A stretch of DNA of 64,000 nucleotides from Stramonita haemastoma (GCA_030674155.1 CM060317.1:84448541-84512540); one strand, 5' to 3'; positions 10,549-45,629 are shown, counted from the first letter of the stretch. Numbers and translations: made by a program. The notes: generated by a model not told the origin, from the letters alone.

Positions 10549-13500
10549 ACGTGCGTGTGTGCGTGCATGTGTGTGGGTGTGTGTAGACCCATGTCTAAAA
10601 CAATGCATGAAAAATCAGCTGTACCTCCCCACTAAAATTATGACATTCTGTCTGCATAATAGCACTCGATAGTTGATAGACTCATCACACTATAAACCAA
10701 GAGTTACTCACATGAAATACCATTCCACACATAGAGCCCCACAGGTCCAGTGAGGGTCTCTATGGGCCGGCCAAAGATGTTGAAGAAGGAAAAGCCGATG
10801 GTCACCAAACCCATGACGATGGACAGTGACAGGAAAACCAGTGTGCTGACCCACAGCTGAAAACTGAACAGCCCATACTGAATCTGTGTGTAACCTAAGG
10901 GGAAAAAAATAAGCATGAGTCAGTACAACATAATTTCTATTCTAAGTTCTCTTAAAGTTTATGTTTTTTTGATTTTTATTACCATATCAAGTCTGCTTTT
11001 TTCTTGTTTAGTTTTTCTACCTTGGAAACTTGTTCTGTAGTTTCTTTAGCTTAAATGAACAATGAAAATAACAAGATACTGAGACAGATGTTATCAAAGC
11101 AAGATTCACTCATTCTTTACCCTGGCAAGTTTCTATTATGTATGTGGTCTGCACTGGCCATTTGTATCTAGTTTACAAGGAAAAATGTAGGAAGCAAATG
11201 ATATTTTATACAAGTATATGAAATGTGAAATTAAGGAGTTACATTTAACAGGAAATAAGCTAGCCTTCATTACAGTTTGACAAACATTCTCTCCACTATT
11301 GAATGACTTATTGATTACAAAAGAACCCCCCAAAAAAACAACAACAACAATAAACAAAAAAAAACCCATCAAAAAACAAAAAAACAAACAACAACAAAAA
11401 AACAAAACAAACAAAAAAGCATCCAACAAAAGACTGAACAGGGATGTAACATTCTTACATTTCATACAGAATTAATAAAACGTTGATTCTTTACATCCTG
11501 GATATTTTTAAATTGTAGCAATGGAATGGACAAATGTGTCTGCACAGTGGATAGTGATCCCTGCGGAATCAGTACAATGTCAGTAGGCCTGCTATAAAGT
11601 GACACATAGCCAGTGCAGACACCATCTAGTTGAGTGAGCATGCAAAGAGACAAACTGAGTCAGTCTAATCTCTATAAAAACTGCACTTTTTGGTGATTCT
11701 AGAATACAACTGTCTCTCTCACTCTCCTTTAGTTCTGCACACCCTTTAACTCATGCTGCACTAATTCTTCAGTCAAGACTCAAGGTACGTTATAAATATA
11801 ACATCTTGATTTAGTTAAATTAATAACCAACAGATGTAAGCATCAGTTACATTATAGGCTATCATACATTACAATAGTATAGTTCAAGAGTTTAAGAAGC
11901 TACCCTCTCTCTGGATGGTGAGAGTGAGCATTGTGGATAAACCTCTCAGCTACTTGTACAAGTGGCAAAATTGCATGAATGCTAATAGTTCTAACTGATA
12001 CTATCAGCTTAACATGTAAAAAACTCACAAAGTAACTACAAACTGAGTTGAGACCTGAATACATATTGTGAGTCTTAAGAGTAAGTCTGCTATAATAGTA
12101 TAATGATAACATTTCTGACCTGAAGAGTGGGTGCCATTATGGCCTTTGTAGGCAGTAATGAGCTCCGTCAGTTTTTTTCTGGCCACAACCCCAGGTCTCA
12201 TGAACACATACAGGCACAGATGATCGCAGGTTCACACACAACTGCAAACAACAAAACATTTGGAACGATCAGAATTTTTTTTATCATTTGTTTGAGGGCA
12301 GAGTGGCCAAGCAGTAAAGTTCTAGTTAAACAGTGGACTAGAGACAGGTCTACCATAATTTGTATTCATATCTAGTTGCAGAGCTCCTGACCCATCTGAA
12401 GACAGTGAAGTGTCCCACTCCACTCGCCTGCAACTAGTGCTAACTGCCAGTTCTCTGATAATATATATACCGCCATACAACAAGACCTCATACCCTGTAT
12501 CGTGTATGTTTAATGCATGCATAACATCTTGAATACAGGCTAAAAATCCACCCATGTTTTAGTAGGCCAACTACGGCTATTGGTATGAAAAAACATTCAT
12601 AGTTCATACCTGGTAAAAGTAGTATGTAATGTACTATGCACACTGGACAGGGATGGGGTCAGCCATGTAGATTAAGTCTGTCTAGGCACACTCTGACACT
12701 GCCTGAAAGTTTTTGAGTTGAAATTGTACCCCCTGATCATCTCAAGGAGGGGAGAAGTCACTGAAGTTACAGCAGCTGTGGTAAAGCCTTTGTTCACACT
12801 TTAAATTTTTTTTTTTTTACAAAATTAAAATAACAAATTGGTTAATAGTTTCCCTTCTGGTTTGTTTCTGTCTCAACATTTTACAGAAAAACACTTTTTG
12901 TTCAAGCTTATTAAACAAACATGTATGAAAACCATTTAACAAAACAATCATCACATCACAAAATATGTAAAAGAGACTAGCAATGGGATAAAGCAGGGGA
13001 TTATGAGTTTCATTTTGAACCCAATCAAAAGCAAGGTATCATTTTGGGAGCTTCAGCTACCTCCTAATCAGTTTAGTTTGTTATCTGGACTTTCTAAAAA
13101 GGATGCATTAGACCCACAGATTTCCATGGTATGGATTGTGTTGAAATAGGATGACGGCTATTATTTATCACCAAGGCGGGTCCACTTGTTTGTGGTTCCC
13201 CCATAGACAGGCTCCTATGGGTCATGACTTCGGATAAACAGAAACCCGAAAGACATGTCCTTAGTCACTTAAAACCTAGTTGAAATTTAAAAAGGAATAC
13301 CATAACACACAGAATCCATGTGGAGTGTGTGTGAATTTGTGGTGTTTATTTATAATAGGTTTATGAATGTTTATGTGTTTTAGGTTGAGATAATAACAGG
13401 GTTTAGGGGAATAGTATGATGAGTTGGTGTGTGTTTATTTACATATTATTTAATTTATTTATTATTTAATTAGGATAATGGATACATCGTGCTTTTTCAC

Positions 13501-14106
13501 ATCCATCCTATGTGCATGCAGTTTTGTAATATAAAGATATAGGTTCATCTGTTCCACTGTACCTGATGGCCTACTTACAAAGCGAACAGATAATGTGCGC
13601 AGATTCTGCCTGCGTCAACTGCCTCGGTAAAGTCTCATCCAAAGGACTTTGGGGGAGAGTGGAGTGGAGTGATGTTAACTTCAGGAGAAAAATCTCCTTA
13701 ACCGGGAATCAAACCTGAGTCGTCAAATTGCCAGTGCAATGTTCTGATCACTAGGGTATCCTCCCCAGTGTGCATGTGCATGTGTGTGTGTGTGTGCGCG
13801 CGCGTGCATGTATAATAAATTGTGAGCTATAGTATCACATGGTGGTGGCGGCTGGTGTGTGGGTGTGTTTTCTCCCCCCCCCCCAATTTGTAAATTTGTC
13901 ATCCGTTCCCACCAGTACATAATGGCCAACTCTTCTGAAAAGTGAACAGGTTTTAACATATATGCGCAGGATATTCTGCTGCATTCTCACACAGGACCTT
14001 GGTTCATACTACTGTATCACTGAAGCACTTTTGGGGGAGTGGTGTTGGCACTGATTTTAACTTCTGGGAAAAACATCCCCCTGAATGGGATTCAAACCAT
14101 GAGATC

Positions 14107-14158
<52 letters not shown>

Positions 14159-14505
14159 TGTGTGTGTGTTTGTGTGTGTTGAAAGTGTGTGTTTTCAACG
14201 ATTATAAAATCATTATTAAATTGGGGGCGTGCACAAATGGATCACACTGAAGACAAACCTGTCAACGCAGCCGATCTGGTTCCAGTCACATACTTCAATG
14301 TTTGTTTTCCTTTGAATATTCCAAAGGTGCTATTGCCGGTATATGTCGTCGTGTCTGTTCTGTTTGCTGCCACCGTTGAATTATCACGTTGTTTCGGAGT
14401 GGACGACACCCATTTATCTGTTGCAAATGCCGCAACCAAAAGCCCAACACTAATGAGTGCGACGATCATAAACACATTTATAAAACACTTTTGTTTCGAC
14501 TCCAT
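9249..14505 (-). CDS. CLRN-like: clarin-family four-TM protein (three exons, complete)
   Basis: The coding exons are 14505-14259, 10894-10712 and 9502-9249, giving 684 nt and 227 aa; vertebrate clarins are about 232 aa. Clarins are tetraspan membrane proteins of sensory and synaptic membranes (clarin-1 underlies Usher syndrome 3). The start MESKQKCFINVF leads into TM1, then W31 in TDKWV. The first extracellular loop carries three N-glycosylation sequons (NST, NRT, NST). TM2 and TM3 are separated by the family signature FGRPIETLTGPVGLYVWNG, matching FGKPFETLHGPLGLY in clarin-1. TM4 is FIVAAGGGFLLNMVILCLSG. Junctions are in phase (ACA G|GT and T|TG). Its start faces the BRD8 start. Family is confident; the paralogue (CLRN1/2/3) is not resolvable. 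Confidence 0.9.
9603..9679. repeat. (GT)n microsatellite in clarin intron
   Basis: GT run with two gtat interruptions. Confidence 0.95.
9810..9999. repeat. (AAT)n/(GAT)n array with dispersed-repeat block
   Basis: A compound aat/gat trinucleotide run (9854-9996). Its left flank, ctacaagattcaagactata, is the inverse of the block at 3232-3260, so this is a second copy of that microsatellite-tailed family. Confidence 0.6.
10408..10585. repeat. (GAGT)n then (GT)n compound microsatellite
   Basis: A gagtgagt run at 10411-10470 passes directly into about 40 GT units up to 10548 and then gcgtgtgtg variants. It lies in the clarin intron between exons 2 and 3. Confidence 0.95.
10712..10894 (-). CDS. 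CLRN-like: clarin exon 2
   Basis: Acceptor ccccttag, donor gtgagt; 183 nt. It encodes YTQIQYGLFSFQLWVSTLVF (end of loop 1 and start of TM2), then FGRPIETLTGPVGLYVWNGI, the most diagnostic clarin motif. Confidence 0.92.
10895..13460. other. clarin intron 1 (right of exon 2)
   Basis: No gene seen. It holds A-rich purine runs (11325-11420), otherwise AT-rich unique sequence. Intron 1 continues to 14258 and contains two SINE B copies and a GT tract. Confidence 0.6.
13465..13768 (-). mobile_element. tRNA-derived SINE family B
   Basis: Blocks in order: ggataatgga..gtgctttttcacatcc, ctgtacctgatggcctactt, tctcatccaaaggactttgg, gatgttaacttcagg. The head is tRNA-like on the minus strand: ctagtgatcagaacattgc with a TTTGATTCCCGG B-box-like sequence. 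Reverse orientation relative to the window. Confidence 0.7.
13886..14108 (-). mobile_element. tRNA-derived SINE family B (second copy, head missing)
   Basis: Contains gtcatccgttcccaccagta, aatggccaactcttctgaaa, cacttttgggggagtgg, ggcactgattttaacttc and gaatgggattcaaacc. The head is replaced by a (GT)n tract. Confidence 0.7.
14110..14182. repeat. (GT)n microsatellite
   Basis: GT run with one GG and one TT interruption, lying 77 bp from clarin exon 1 inside intron 1. Confidence 0.95.
14259..14505 (-). CDS. CLRN-like: clarin exon 1
   Basis: Starts at ATG 14505-14503 (MESKQKCFINVFMIVALISV) and ends in phase 1 at ACA G before donor gtttgt (14258-14253). It holds TM1 and most of the first glycosylated loop, with motifs DNST, ANRTD and GNSTFG. 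Confidence 0.88.
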
Positions 14506-14835
14506 CGTTAGTCTTGATCACTCCTTTACAACATTTCACACAAGAATAAAATTTGCGAAAAGATGTTCCTACATCACTCGTCAAATAACTATCGCACCCT
14601 ATATTACCCCTTACTACGATGGGTGTCATAGGTTGCTCATAACAAGTAGGTTACATTTTATAGCCGCGTAGACGAAGCCATAGAATATTGAATAGTTATT
14701 TTTTAAATTCTAAACAGTATCATGATAATAAAAACACTGATTCTATAATTGTTATTCATTTTCCGAGATATTTGTTGTATTCGCATCAGATGATTAAAAT
14801 AAAAAACACACATACGTAACTAAACTTCCATCAAA
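14506..14835. promoter_or_regulatory. shared head-to-head promoter interval, clarin(-)/BRD8(+)
   Basis: Only 330 bp separate the divergent clarin and BRD8 start codons, so this interval must contain both 5' UTRs and at least part of both promoters. No TATA box is convincing. The BRD8 end carries the CAAAATGGCGGC initiator. Confidence 0.6.
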
Positions 14836-37902
<23,067 letters not shown>

Positions 37903-38691
37903 AGGAATGACCCATCACCTCTGCATCTTTGAACCATCACCTCAGCTTCTTCCTCTGCATCATCATCAATCATCATAATTATCGGCGCCATCTGTCGATG
38001 AAGTTCACACTCAATGCTCTGCTGAGAAGGTGCCAAAGCCAGTTCTAAGGAAAGGACGTTCTGTGTTGGACGTGGAATGGCTTTGGAGATACTATACAGC
38101 TGTAACATGCAGTTATTGTACACTGTGTGTTGTCAACGGAATCGAACAGTGTGTCACTACTAGTGATGGTGATTTTTGTTTTTTGTTTTTTTGTTGTTTT
38201 TTTTTTAGTTGAGATTTTCAAGTGATGGTGAACATGTAGTGTTGATTTGCTTCATTGTGACTTTTATCCTTTTATGTGCTGAGAGATTTTACCTCAAAGA
38301 ATATTTTAATTTCAATAAGAAAAGAATGTTTAGTACACTTGGTTTTGTTTTATACCAGAGGCCTGGTTGTTTACTGTGACATGAAAAACAGTGCAAGGTC
38401 ACTTAGGTATATAAACAACAGTGAAACAAAATTGTATCATTTACACATGTTGTTCTTCTCTTCTTTCAAAAAGCAAAATGAATCTTATCACATACGTGTT
38501 CAATACATGTTCTATTCTTCTTCAGCACATCATGCACGCACGCACACACATACACAAAACAAACACATACATATTGTGAGCAAAAACGGATGCATATACA
38601 AAAATCTCACCATTGAAGAACCTCAGAGCTCTATCCAAGGAACAGACCCCCCCCCACTCCCCCAAAAAAACCAAACCAAAAAATCCTAGAA

Positions 38692-38728
<37 letters not shown>

Positions 38729-39064
38729 CACACACACACACACACAAAACCATCATAATCCTTTTGAACTGTTCATGTAAGGTAGAGTCTACTCACATTC
38801 ATTTTCCAACCTCCTTATGAACTTGTGATGGGAGCAACTCTTCAAGCATGGTGTCAGAGCAACTCCCAGTGGAACTAAAGGAGAAGAAAAGGCTGAAGAC
38901 GATGAGAGCATTGTGAGGACAAAGATGCACTGTCTGTCATAGGACAGGCATTCTGAAGACTGGTGCTTTTCTTCTGCTTAGATTGTATGAGGGTCAGGTG
39001 GAGGAGGAGTGAACCAAGAAACAGGGAGAAGAGAGACATGATGATCATGGTGTGCTGGGTTCTC

Positions 39065-39124
<60 letters not shown>

Positions 39125-39125
<1 letters not shown>

Positions 39126-39258
39126 GTGTACTATCTATCTACCCCTTACTTAGTCTGGCAACCGTGGGGGCACCCCTGAAGACTTGACAACCAGTTCCCT
39201 CCATTCCTCTCTCTGTTCTGCCTTTCTCAAAATTTTTGTTGAGTTCTAGGCACATGGT
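39125..39258 (-). repeat. RTE-like LINE 3' end
   Basis: gtctggcaaccgtgggggca, cccctgaagacttgacaacc and tgttgagttctaggcac are shared with 50680-50925, where the minus strand still codes a LINE C-terminus. The ctatctat run at its left end is the element's (GATA)n tail. Confidence 0.7.
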
Positions 39259-39315
39259 TTTAGCGTTGTTTTTAGGGAAAATCACTGAGGTACTCAGTCA
39301 TGACAAGGGTTGTCA

Positions 39316-39321
39316 AATAAA
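39316..39321 (+). terminator. candidate BRD8 polyadenylation signal
   Basis: AATAAA in gtcaaataaagtaaag. Another AATAAA occurs near 40496. Confidence 0.4.
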
Positions 39322-39384
39322 GTAAAGAAGCATTGGTGTACCTGTATGTTGTTGTTGTTGTGATGGTGATTATGTGTACTGTGT

Positions 39385-39720
39385 GATGGAAGCTATAGCT
39401 GAATGGTTAAGATGTTCCGTTTCAATGCTGTGGATTCATGAAGTCCTGGGTTTGAATCTTGGGGGGCATCTGGTGAATTAAGGGGTGGAGATTTTTACCA
39501 TCTTTCAGGTCAAGTTCAAGTGCCTTAATTCCTTTTGTGTATATTCACATGCAGAAGATCTGATATGCACGTTTAAGATCCCGTATTTCATGTCAATGTT
39601 GTGTTACAGAACCGAACATACCCAGTATATTTTGCCGAAGTCGGAATGCGGCTGCTAGCATGGTAGGCAGACATAGCTGTAAATGCAAAATCTCACCATT
39701 GGTGACTTGGGAGCTCTAGC
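39385..39720 (+). mobile_element. degenerate tRNA-headed SINE plus module E fragment
   Basis: A tRNA-like head, agctatagctgaatggttaa ... gggtttgaatctt (A and B box positions), is followed by a SINE-like body. At 39690-39725 there is an inverse module E piece (aatctcaccattggtgactt). Confidence 0.45.
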
Positions 39721-39906
39721 TAGGAATGAAACAAACAAACAAAAAAATGTAAACACTGACAGCACTCGGGATGGCTACCACACATCATTCAAATATTTGC
39801 ACTCATGTGCATTTGTTGTACATAAAAATGCACACACAGCATCCTGTGGGTGGCACCCATCTCCTCCCTCGCTGCTTTACCTTCCCTGTCCCTAAAGAGG
39901 GTTGGT

Positions 39907-40199
39907 TAGTTAAAGTTAAAGTCCGTCCCGAGCCTAAGGCTCATCAGGCCGGTGCTTATCCCGGTTTCTGTGACGTTAAGTGACTGAGAGTCATAGACTC
40001 CCCCCTGGATAGGACGCCTGTCTATCGCAGGGTTAACCCCCAACACAAGGTTGGTACCCCTTTTACACCTGGGTGGGGTGAGAAAATAGCCGTAAAGTGC
40101 CTTTTCCAAGGGCACAACGCCATAGCCGAAAGCTGGGATCGAACCCGCAACCTTTAGATTATGAGTCCAATGCCCTAACCACTAGACTACAGCGGCGGC
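39907..40199 (-). mobile_element. SINE family A, full length, with TSD
   Basis: A 293-bp minus-strand copy with a complete tRNA-like head (ccgctgtagtctagtggtta, GGTTCGATCCC) and the same body as the copy at 7132. The 14-bp duplication TAAAGAGGGYTGGT flanks it at 39893-39906 and 40200-40213 (one mismatch). Confidence 0.92.
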
Positions 40200-40557
40200 T
40201 AAAGAGGGCTGGTGCCCATTTACAACTGGGTGAACTGGGAGACTCTACTGAAGCCAAAGTGCATGAACTGTGCCCATCCACAAGGCAACCACTCCTCAAC
40301 ACTGCTCGGCCTTGTTGGCAAGTGCTCAGACCACTGAGCTATCCCGGATCCTGTCCTCTTCCGTCAGAAGTTATACAACAATGGTCAGTACAAATGTACC
40401 ATGATGGTGAAAGAAGGAGAAATTGAAACCCAAGACAACATTTCCATGGAGAAAACGAATTCAACGTCGCCAAAATTGTGTAATTGCAATGAAAGAATAA
40501 AGTGATGAAACTGAGTTCATATATTGCACATACATGTGCATGAGTTTACACTCGCAC

Positions 40558-40625
40558 ACACACACACACGCACGCACGCACGCAGCACGCACGCACGCAC
40601 GCACGCCCCGCGCGCGCAACACACA
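40558..40625. repeat. (CA)n/(GCAC)n microsatellite
   Basis: cacacacgcacgcacgcacg-type run ending in cgcgcgcgcaac. Confidence 0.9.
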
Positions 40626-40780
40626 TATCACTATAAATTAAAACCACACAAGCAAATGACAAGTGACTCATCTATGAAAGAAGGTAAATAAGATAGAGTT
40701 CAAGGTTTCTGAAGCCAGACTTTTCTCCTATCCAGTGGACCATGAGTGAAACATCAGAAGGCAAGAGAGGTTTGCAGAGG

Positions 40781-41040
40781 ACCACACACTCCACTCCACT
40801 CCACTCCACTCCACTCCACTACACTACATATAATCCATTACAGTGCAATGCAATGCAATGTAAAGCAACACAATGCCTAGACACAGAATGGACTGAAACG
40901 CATCAGAAGGCAAGAGGGTTTTGCAGAGGACCACAAAACAATACAACTCAACACACTACAATACAATACAATACAGTGCATTACAACTTAGAGCAAAACA
41001 ACACAATACACATACATACACATACACAGAATCACACTAA
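40781..41040. repeat. (ACTCC)n and (ATACA)n-type low-complexity sequence
   Basis: Two similar halves begin catcagaaggcaagagggtt-like and pass into pentanucleotide-like runs (ctccactccact; aatacaatacaat). Confidence 0.8.
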
Positions 41041-41564
41041 AACACATCAGAAGGCCTGAACGGTTTAGTTACAGACGACCACACCCACACAACAGAGCTG
41101 TTGTTTGGTTTGTGTTGGGGGTATCACATCACCCTGGCACGGAACTGGATAAAACAGAAGGAAGGCGAAAGAGTTTCGAAATTATGATAATTGTGCGCGC
41201 ACGACTGACAACGGCGTGAAATGACTGTGTGTGGCAGCCAGACCAGACAAACCATACACCATCACTGATGCTGGTAACGCCTTTTGCATGCATTTATTTT
41301 ATAATAAATCAGTCGTCACGAGTTCGCGAGTCAACAACGAAAGAACTCACGAAGATCGGTCTGATAATCATATCGAGTGACTTAATTAGTACTTGTCTGG
41401 GAATTTATATGCACATGCACAAACATGTGCAGGCTTACACCACACACATGCCCACACCGTACATAACATAGGTGTGGTCCAGCTCGTGCACACACGCACG
41501 CACGACGCGCGTACACACACCACACACACACACACACGCGCGCGCCATTAAGCAGTGAGCGACA
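41041..41564. other. gene-free stretch
   Basis: Unique sequence with CA/CG-rich short runs at 41490-41545. No coding or RNA feature recognised. Confidence 0.5.
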
Positions 41565-41985
41565 CTTTTTTTCATTTTTTTAATATTTTATACCACTTTA
41601 TATCAAAGCAGATTTCTCTGCGTGAAATTCGGGCTACTCTCACCGGGGAGAGCGCGTCGCCACAAGTGCAGCGCCACCCATTATTTTTCTTTTTCTGTCT
41701 GCAGCTGTATTTGTTTCCCTATCAGAGTGGATTTTTTGGTACAGAATTTTGCCAGGGACAACTCTCTTGTTGCCGTGGGTTCTTTTACGTGCGCTAAATA
41801 ATGAGTGTGACACACAGGACTTCGGTTTATCGTCTCATCCGAAAGACTAGCACCCAGACCACCACTCATGGTTTAATGGATGGGGGAAAATTTCGAGCCA
41901 AACGGGATTCGAAACACCGCACACTTCAACCCGGACTTTTCGCTTTCTAGGCAGGTGCGTTACCACCTAGACCGCCGATGCCAGA
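41565..41985 (-). mobile_element. SINE family C, near full length
   Basis: About 420 bp on the minus strand. The head reads GGCATCGGCGGTCTAGGTGG then a B-box-like GTTTCGAATCCC, so it is tRNA-derived. The body includes gtcatcgaccagaatttt-type blocks shared with 35212-35516, 49815-50205 and 57375-57640. Confidence 0.8.
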
Positions 41986-42254
41986 ACATATACATTTTGT
42001 AGCCGATCACCCGACAAAGGCATCTGGATCTGCAGTTGTGAATTTGAGTCAGTTAAAGAGCACCAGGCACTTCCAAAAATATCCGAGAACGATTGTTTAT
42101 GGTGTCTTGTAGACATGCGTAATATCAACGATTATAATTATGAGGTCCATTTAGTGAGCTAAGCTCTTGACAACTGTACTTGTATCGAGAACAAGAACAA
42201 AAACCAACAATAACAGTGAAAAGAACAACCGACGAGAACATCAAGAACAAGATT

Positions 42255-42402
42255 AATAAAAACAGCAATAACAGCGATAAGCTACTATCTAACTACTACT
42301 ACTACTATACTACTACTACTACTACTATACAAACTACTACTAACTACTACTACTAACTACTATCTACTACTCTGCTGCTGCTGCTACTAACTTCTACTGC
42401 TG

Positions 42403-42437
<35 letters not shown>

Positions 42438-42535
42438 GCTGCTGCTACTAATATTACTGCTGCTGCTGCCGCTGCTGCTTCAACTACTTCTACCCACTTC
42501 TTCAAGAACAATAAAAATAACAATACATGAACAAC
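42255..42535. repeat. (CTA)n/(CTG)n trinucleotide-rich block
   Basis: ctactacta runs with ctgctgctg segments, bordered by aac/aat-rich sequence. Confidence 0.95.
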
Positions 42536-42756
42536 AACACAACAATAACAACTACCTCCAGTGGGGATGCCAGAGTGAGGGGGGCCTGTCAGTATCAATG
42601 GCACCCCACCCCTCTGGAAATTCTATGCTGGAAATTTCCTTCTTTTCTATCCCTCTCTTTGGTTCTGTTATGTTCCTTTTCTTTTGTCACCTCCCTCTTG
42701 CCTATTTTCTGCCTTCTGGGCGCATTCTCCGCCTTTATTTCAGAAAGACTTAAAAG

Positions 42757-42886
<130 letters not shown>

Positions 42887-43090
42887 AGGAACAAGAACAA
42901 GGATAGCTTTCTTGAAGCAGATTTTTTTTATCTTGACATCTTGACTTGAATGCTTCCGCTCGTGTAAAGGGCGGGGTTTTTCGTACCTGGTTTATAGGAG
43001 ACAAGTTTCGTGTCTAGGTTACCAAAGGAAATGTGCCTCGTTTCATCAAGGCTAAGATTCGGGGGTGGGGACATTTTTCTCTTCGTTCCT

Positions 43091-43830
43091 GGGCTTGAGC
43101 TTCGAGGTTCACTTAGGGTGACATTTTGCCTGTGTGGACAGTTTTTGCCACACTTATTTTAAGGTGGCCGCATTCTGACATTTTGCCTGTGTGGACAGTT
43201 TTTGCCACACTTATTTGAAGGTGGCCGCATTCTGACATTTTGCTGTGTGGACAGTTTTTGCCACACTATTTGAAGGTGGCCGCATTCTGACATTTTGCCA
43301 GTGTGGACAGTTTTTGCCACACTTATTTGAAGGTGGCCGCATTCTGACATTTTGCCTGTGTGGACAGTTTTTGCCACACTTATTTGAAGGTGGCCGCATT
43401 CTGACATTTTGCAGTGTGGACAGTTTTTGCCACACTTATTGAAGGTGGCCGCATTCTGACATTTTGCCTGTGTGGACAGTTTTTGCCACACTTATTTGAA
43501 GGTGGCCGCATTCTGACATTTTGCCTGTGTGGACAGTTTTTGCCACACTTATTTAAGGTGGCCGCATTCTGACATTTTGCCAGTGTGACAGTTTTTGCCA
43601 CACTTATTTGAAGGTGGCCGCATTCTGACATTTTGCCAGTGTGGACAGTTTTTGCCCACACTTATTGAAGGTGCCGCATTCTGACATTTTGCCAGTGTGG
43701 ACAGTTTTTGCCCACACTTATTTTAAGGTGGCCGCATTCTGACATTTTGCCTGTGTAGACAGTTTTTGCCACACTTATTTTAAGGTGGCCGCATTCTGAC
43801 CTCGGGATGGGGTGGGATGTTTCCTTTTCA
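43091..43830 (+). repeat. 57-bp minisatellite (12 copies) inside a dispersed module E
   Basis: Repeat starts (gacattttgc) are at 43120, 43177, 43234, 43289, 43346, 43403, 43458, 43515, 43571, 43627, 43683 and 43741; spacing is 55-58 bp. Each unit carries GTGTGGACAGTTTTTGCCAC, an inverted repeat with a 6-bp stem. The left flank gcttgagcttcgaggttcac and right flank gaccTCGGGATGGGGTG are the two halves of module E. Confidence 0.93.
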
Positions 43831-43884
43831 AAGTGACAGAGGTGGAGGAGGCATATGCTGGTGAACTGTGTAAGATAGTTTCCT

Positions 43885-44228
43885 TATTCATTTTCTTTCT
43901 TTCTTTTTCTTTCTTTCTTCTTCTTTCTTTCTTTCTTTCTTTCTTCTTCTTTCTTTCTTTCTTCTTCTTCTTCTTCTTCTTCTTCTTCTTCTTCTTTCTT
44001 CTTCTTCTTCTCTTCTTCTTCTTCTCTTCTTCTTCTTCTTCTTCTTCTTCTTCTTCTCTTCTTCTTCTTCTTCTTCTTCTTCTTCTTCTTCTTCTTCTTC
44101 TTCTTCTTCTTCTTCTTCTTCTCTCTTCTTCTTCTTCTTCTTCTTCTTCTTCTTCTTCTTCTTCTTCTTCTTCTTCTTCTTCTTCTTCTTCTTCTTCCTT
44201 CTCTCTTCTTCTTCTTCTTCTTCCTCAT
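43885..44228. repeat. (CTT)n polypyrimidine tract, about 340 bp
   Basis: Nearly uninterrupted pyrimidines on the plus strand, mainly ctt with cttt variants. The minus strand is GAA-type purine. Confidence 0.98.
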
Positions 44229-45299
44229 CCCCCTCTTCTGTTTCTTCATTCTGTCTTTCTTTGTTTCTTTCTTGGGTGGGGTCATCTGTTTGTTTCGAGG
44301 GATACGCATCTGTAAAGGGTGTGTTTCTGAAGAAAATAATCATGTAGATAAAGGTGAAGATGTCACGTTGTTGGGCCGTCATGTGAGGGGATTTTTAATG
44401 TCTAGGTGAGAGTTTGAAATCTACGTTAAGGCTTTCAGCTTATGGGTTAAGAGAGAGTGGATTTTTCAAGTAATTTCTGCATAAAGGGGTGGGGGTAGGG
44501 GGGGGGGGGGACTACATGTGCCCACACGCACATATTTATAATCAATATAAAAGAATACCCCCCCCCCCCCCCCAACACACACATAGCCTACAAGTACCGT
44601 TCTATTTCCCCCATTCGCCCCCTCCCCCACCACACACATACCATTCTCTCTCTTCCCTCTCCCCCCTCCACTCCCCCAAACACACACACACCTACGTACA
44701 CACGCACTTAACTGCTTGTGTTCATTGTGTCTGAGCCAGTCTTAATGTAGGTCACGGTACACTACAGCTTGACCTAGATTCTCAGAGCACAGACTGAATT
44801 GCTGGTTTTTCCGGCAAAACCGGTAATCGGAAAATCTGCTTTACTGCTCCCCCTCATGAAAAGAATGACCCATGAATAGGAAACAGAGGAAGGAAAAAGA
44901 AGACTTTTTTTTTTCGAAATAATCTTGCATATTGAAATGGTTTTCCTGTTTCTGTTTAAGCTGTATCATTGCACTAGGTTGAAATTGTTAAGGTTTGTTG
45001 CTGTGCATGAATCATTCATTCATTCGTGAGTTTTGTTCATTCATTCAGTTGTTAGTTATTAGTTCATTCATTCGTTAGTTCGTTCGATCATTCATTAATT
45101 CATTCATTTATCAATTCGTTTGTTCGTTCGTTCAGTTATTCCCTAGTTTGATAATATTTTGCTTCATTCATTTGTTTGCTCATTCGTTTTATTGATTCAT
45201 TTGTTCGTTTATTTATTGATTCGCTCCATTTGTTTGTTTGTTTGTTCAATAATTCTTTGTATTGTTTTTTTTGGGTTCTGTTTTTTCTTCAAACATTTA
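44229..45299. other. gene-free stretch
   Basis: Contains short poly-G/poly-C runs (44500-44575) and an ATTC/GTTC-derived low-complexity zone from 45005. No gene seen. Confidence 0.5.
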
Positions 45300-45520
45300 A
45301 TAATTCCCCTCTTTTCCATCGAACCATTCATTCATTCATTCATTCATTCATTCATTTCATTCATTCATTCATTCTTTCATTCATTCATCATCCATCCATC
45401 CATCCATCCATCCATTCATTCATTCATCCACCACCACCACCCTCTTCCTATTCTTCTTCCTCTTTTTCTTCATCTTCCTCCTCTTCTTCTTCCTCTTCTT
45501 CCTCCTCCTTCTTGTCTGCA
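45300..45520. repeat. (ATTC)n/(ATCC)n then CTT/CCT-rich tract
   Basis: Tetranucleotide runs at 45325-45430 followed by a pyrimidine-rich tract that ends in gtctgcag. Confidence 0.95.
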
Positions 45521-45629
45521 GTGTGAAGCAAGTAGGCCCTATTGTGAATCAGGGCCTGCCTTCAGACATCGATCTCCGTGTCTGCCCACGCACCTCCTTG
45601 AAGGCTGTAGTTACTGGATGCGTTAGGTA

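Larger units (their letters stand above)
37903..39330 (+). other. BRD8 3' UTR
   Basis: Non-coding tail containing an inverse module E fragment (38603-38640), a (CA)n run (38697-38752), a (CT)n run (39061-39120) and a LINE 3' end. AATAAA at 39316-39321 is the first canonical signal seen after the stop, so the UTR probably ends near 39340. Confidence 0.5.

Noticed and set aside
14189..14671. 160-codon plus-strand frame
   Set aside because: Antisense to clarin exon 1, whose minus-strand reading matches a known family with correct splice sites.
43120..43799. CRISPR-like array
   Set aside because: Units are contiguous 57-bp tandem copies with no variable spacers, in a eukaryotic genome.
43812..44382. 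Long Ser/Leu, Arg and Glu/Lys-rich frames on both strands
   Set aside because: Translation of a (CTT)n tract; low complexity in every frame, no flanking coding sequence.
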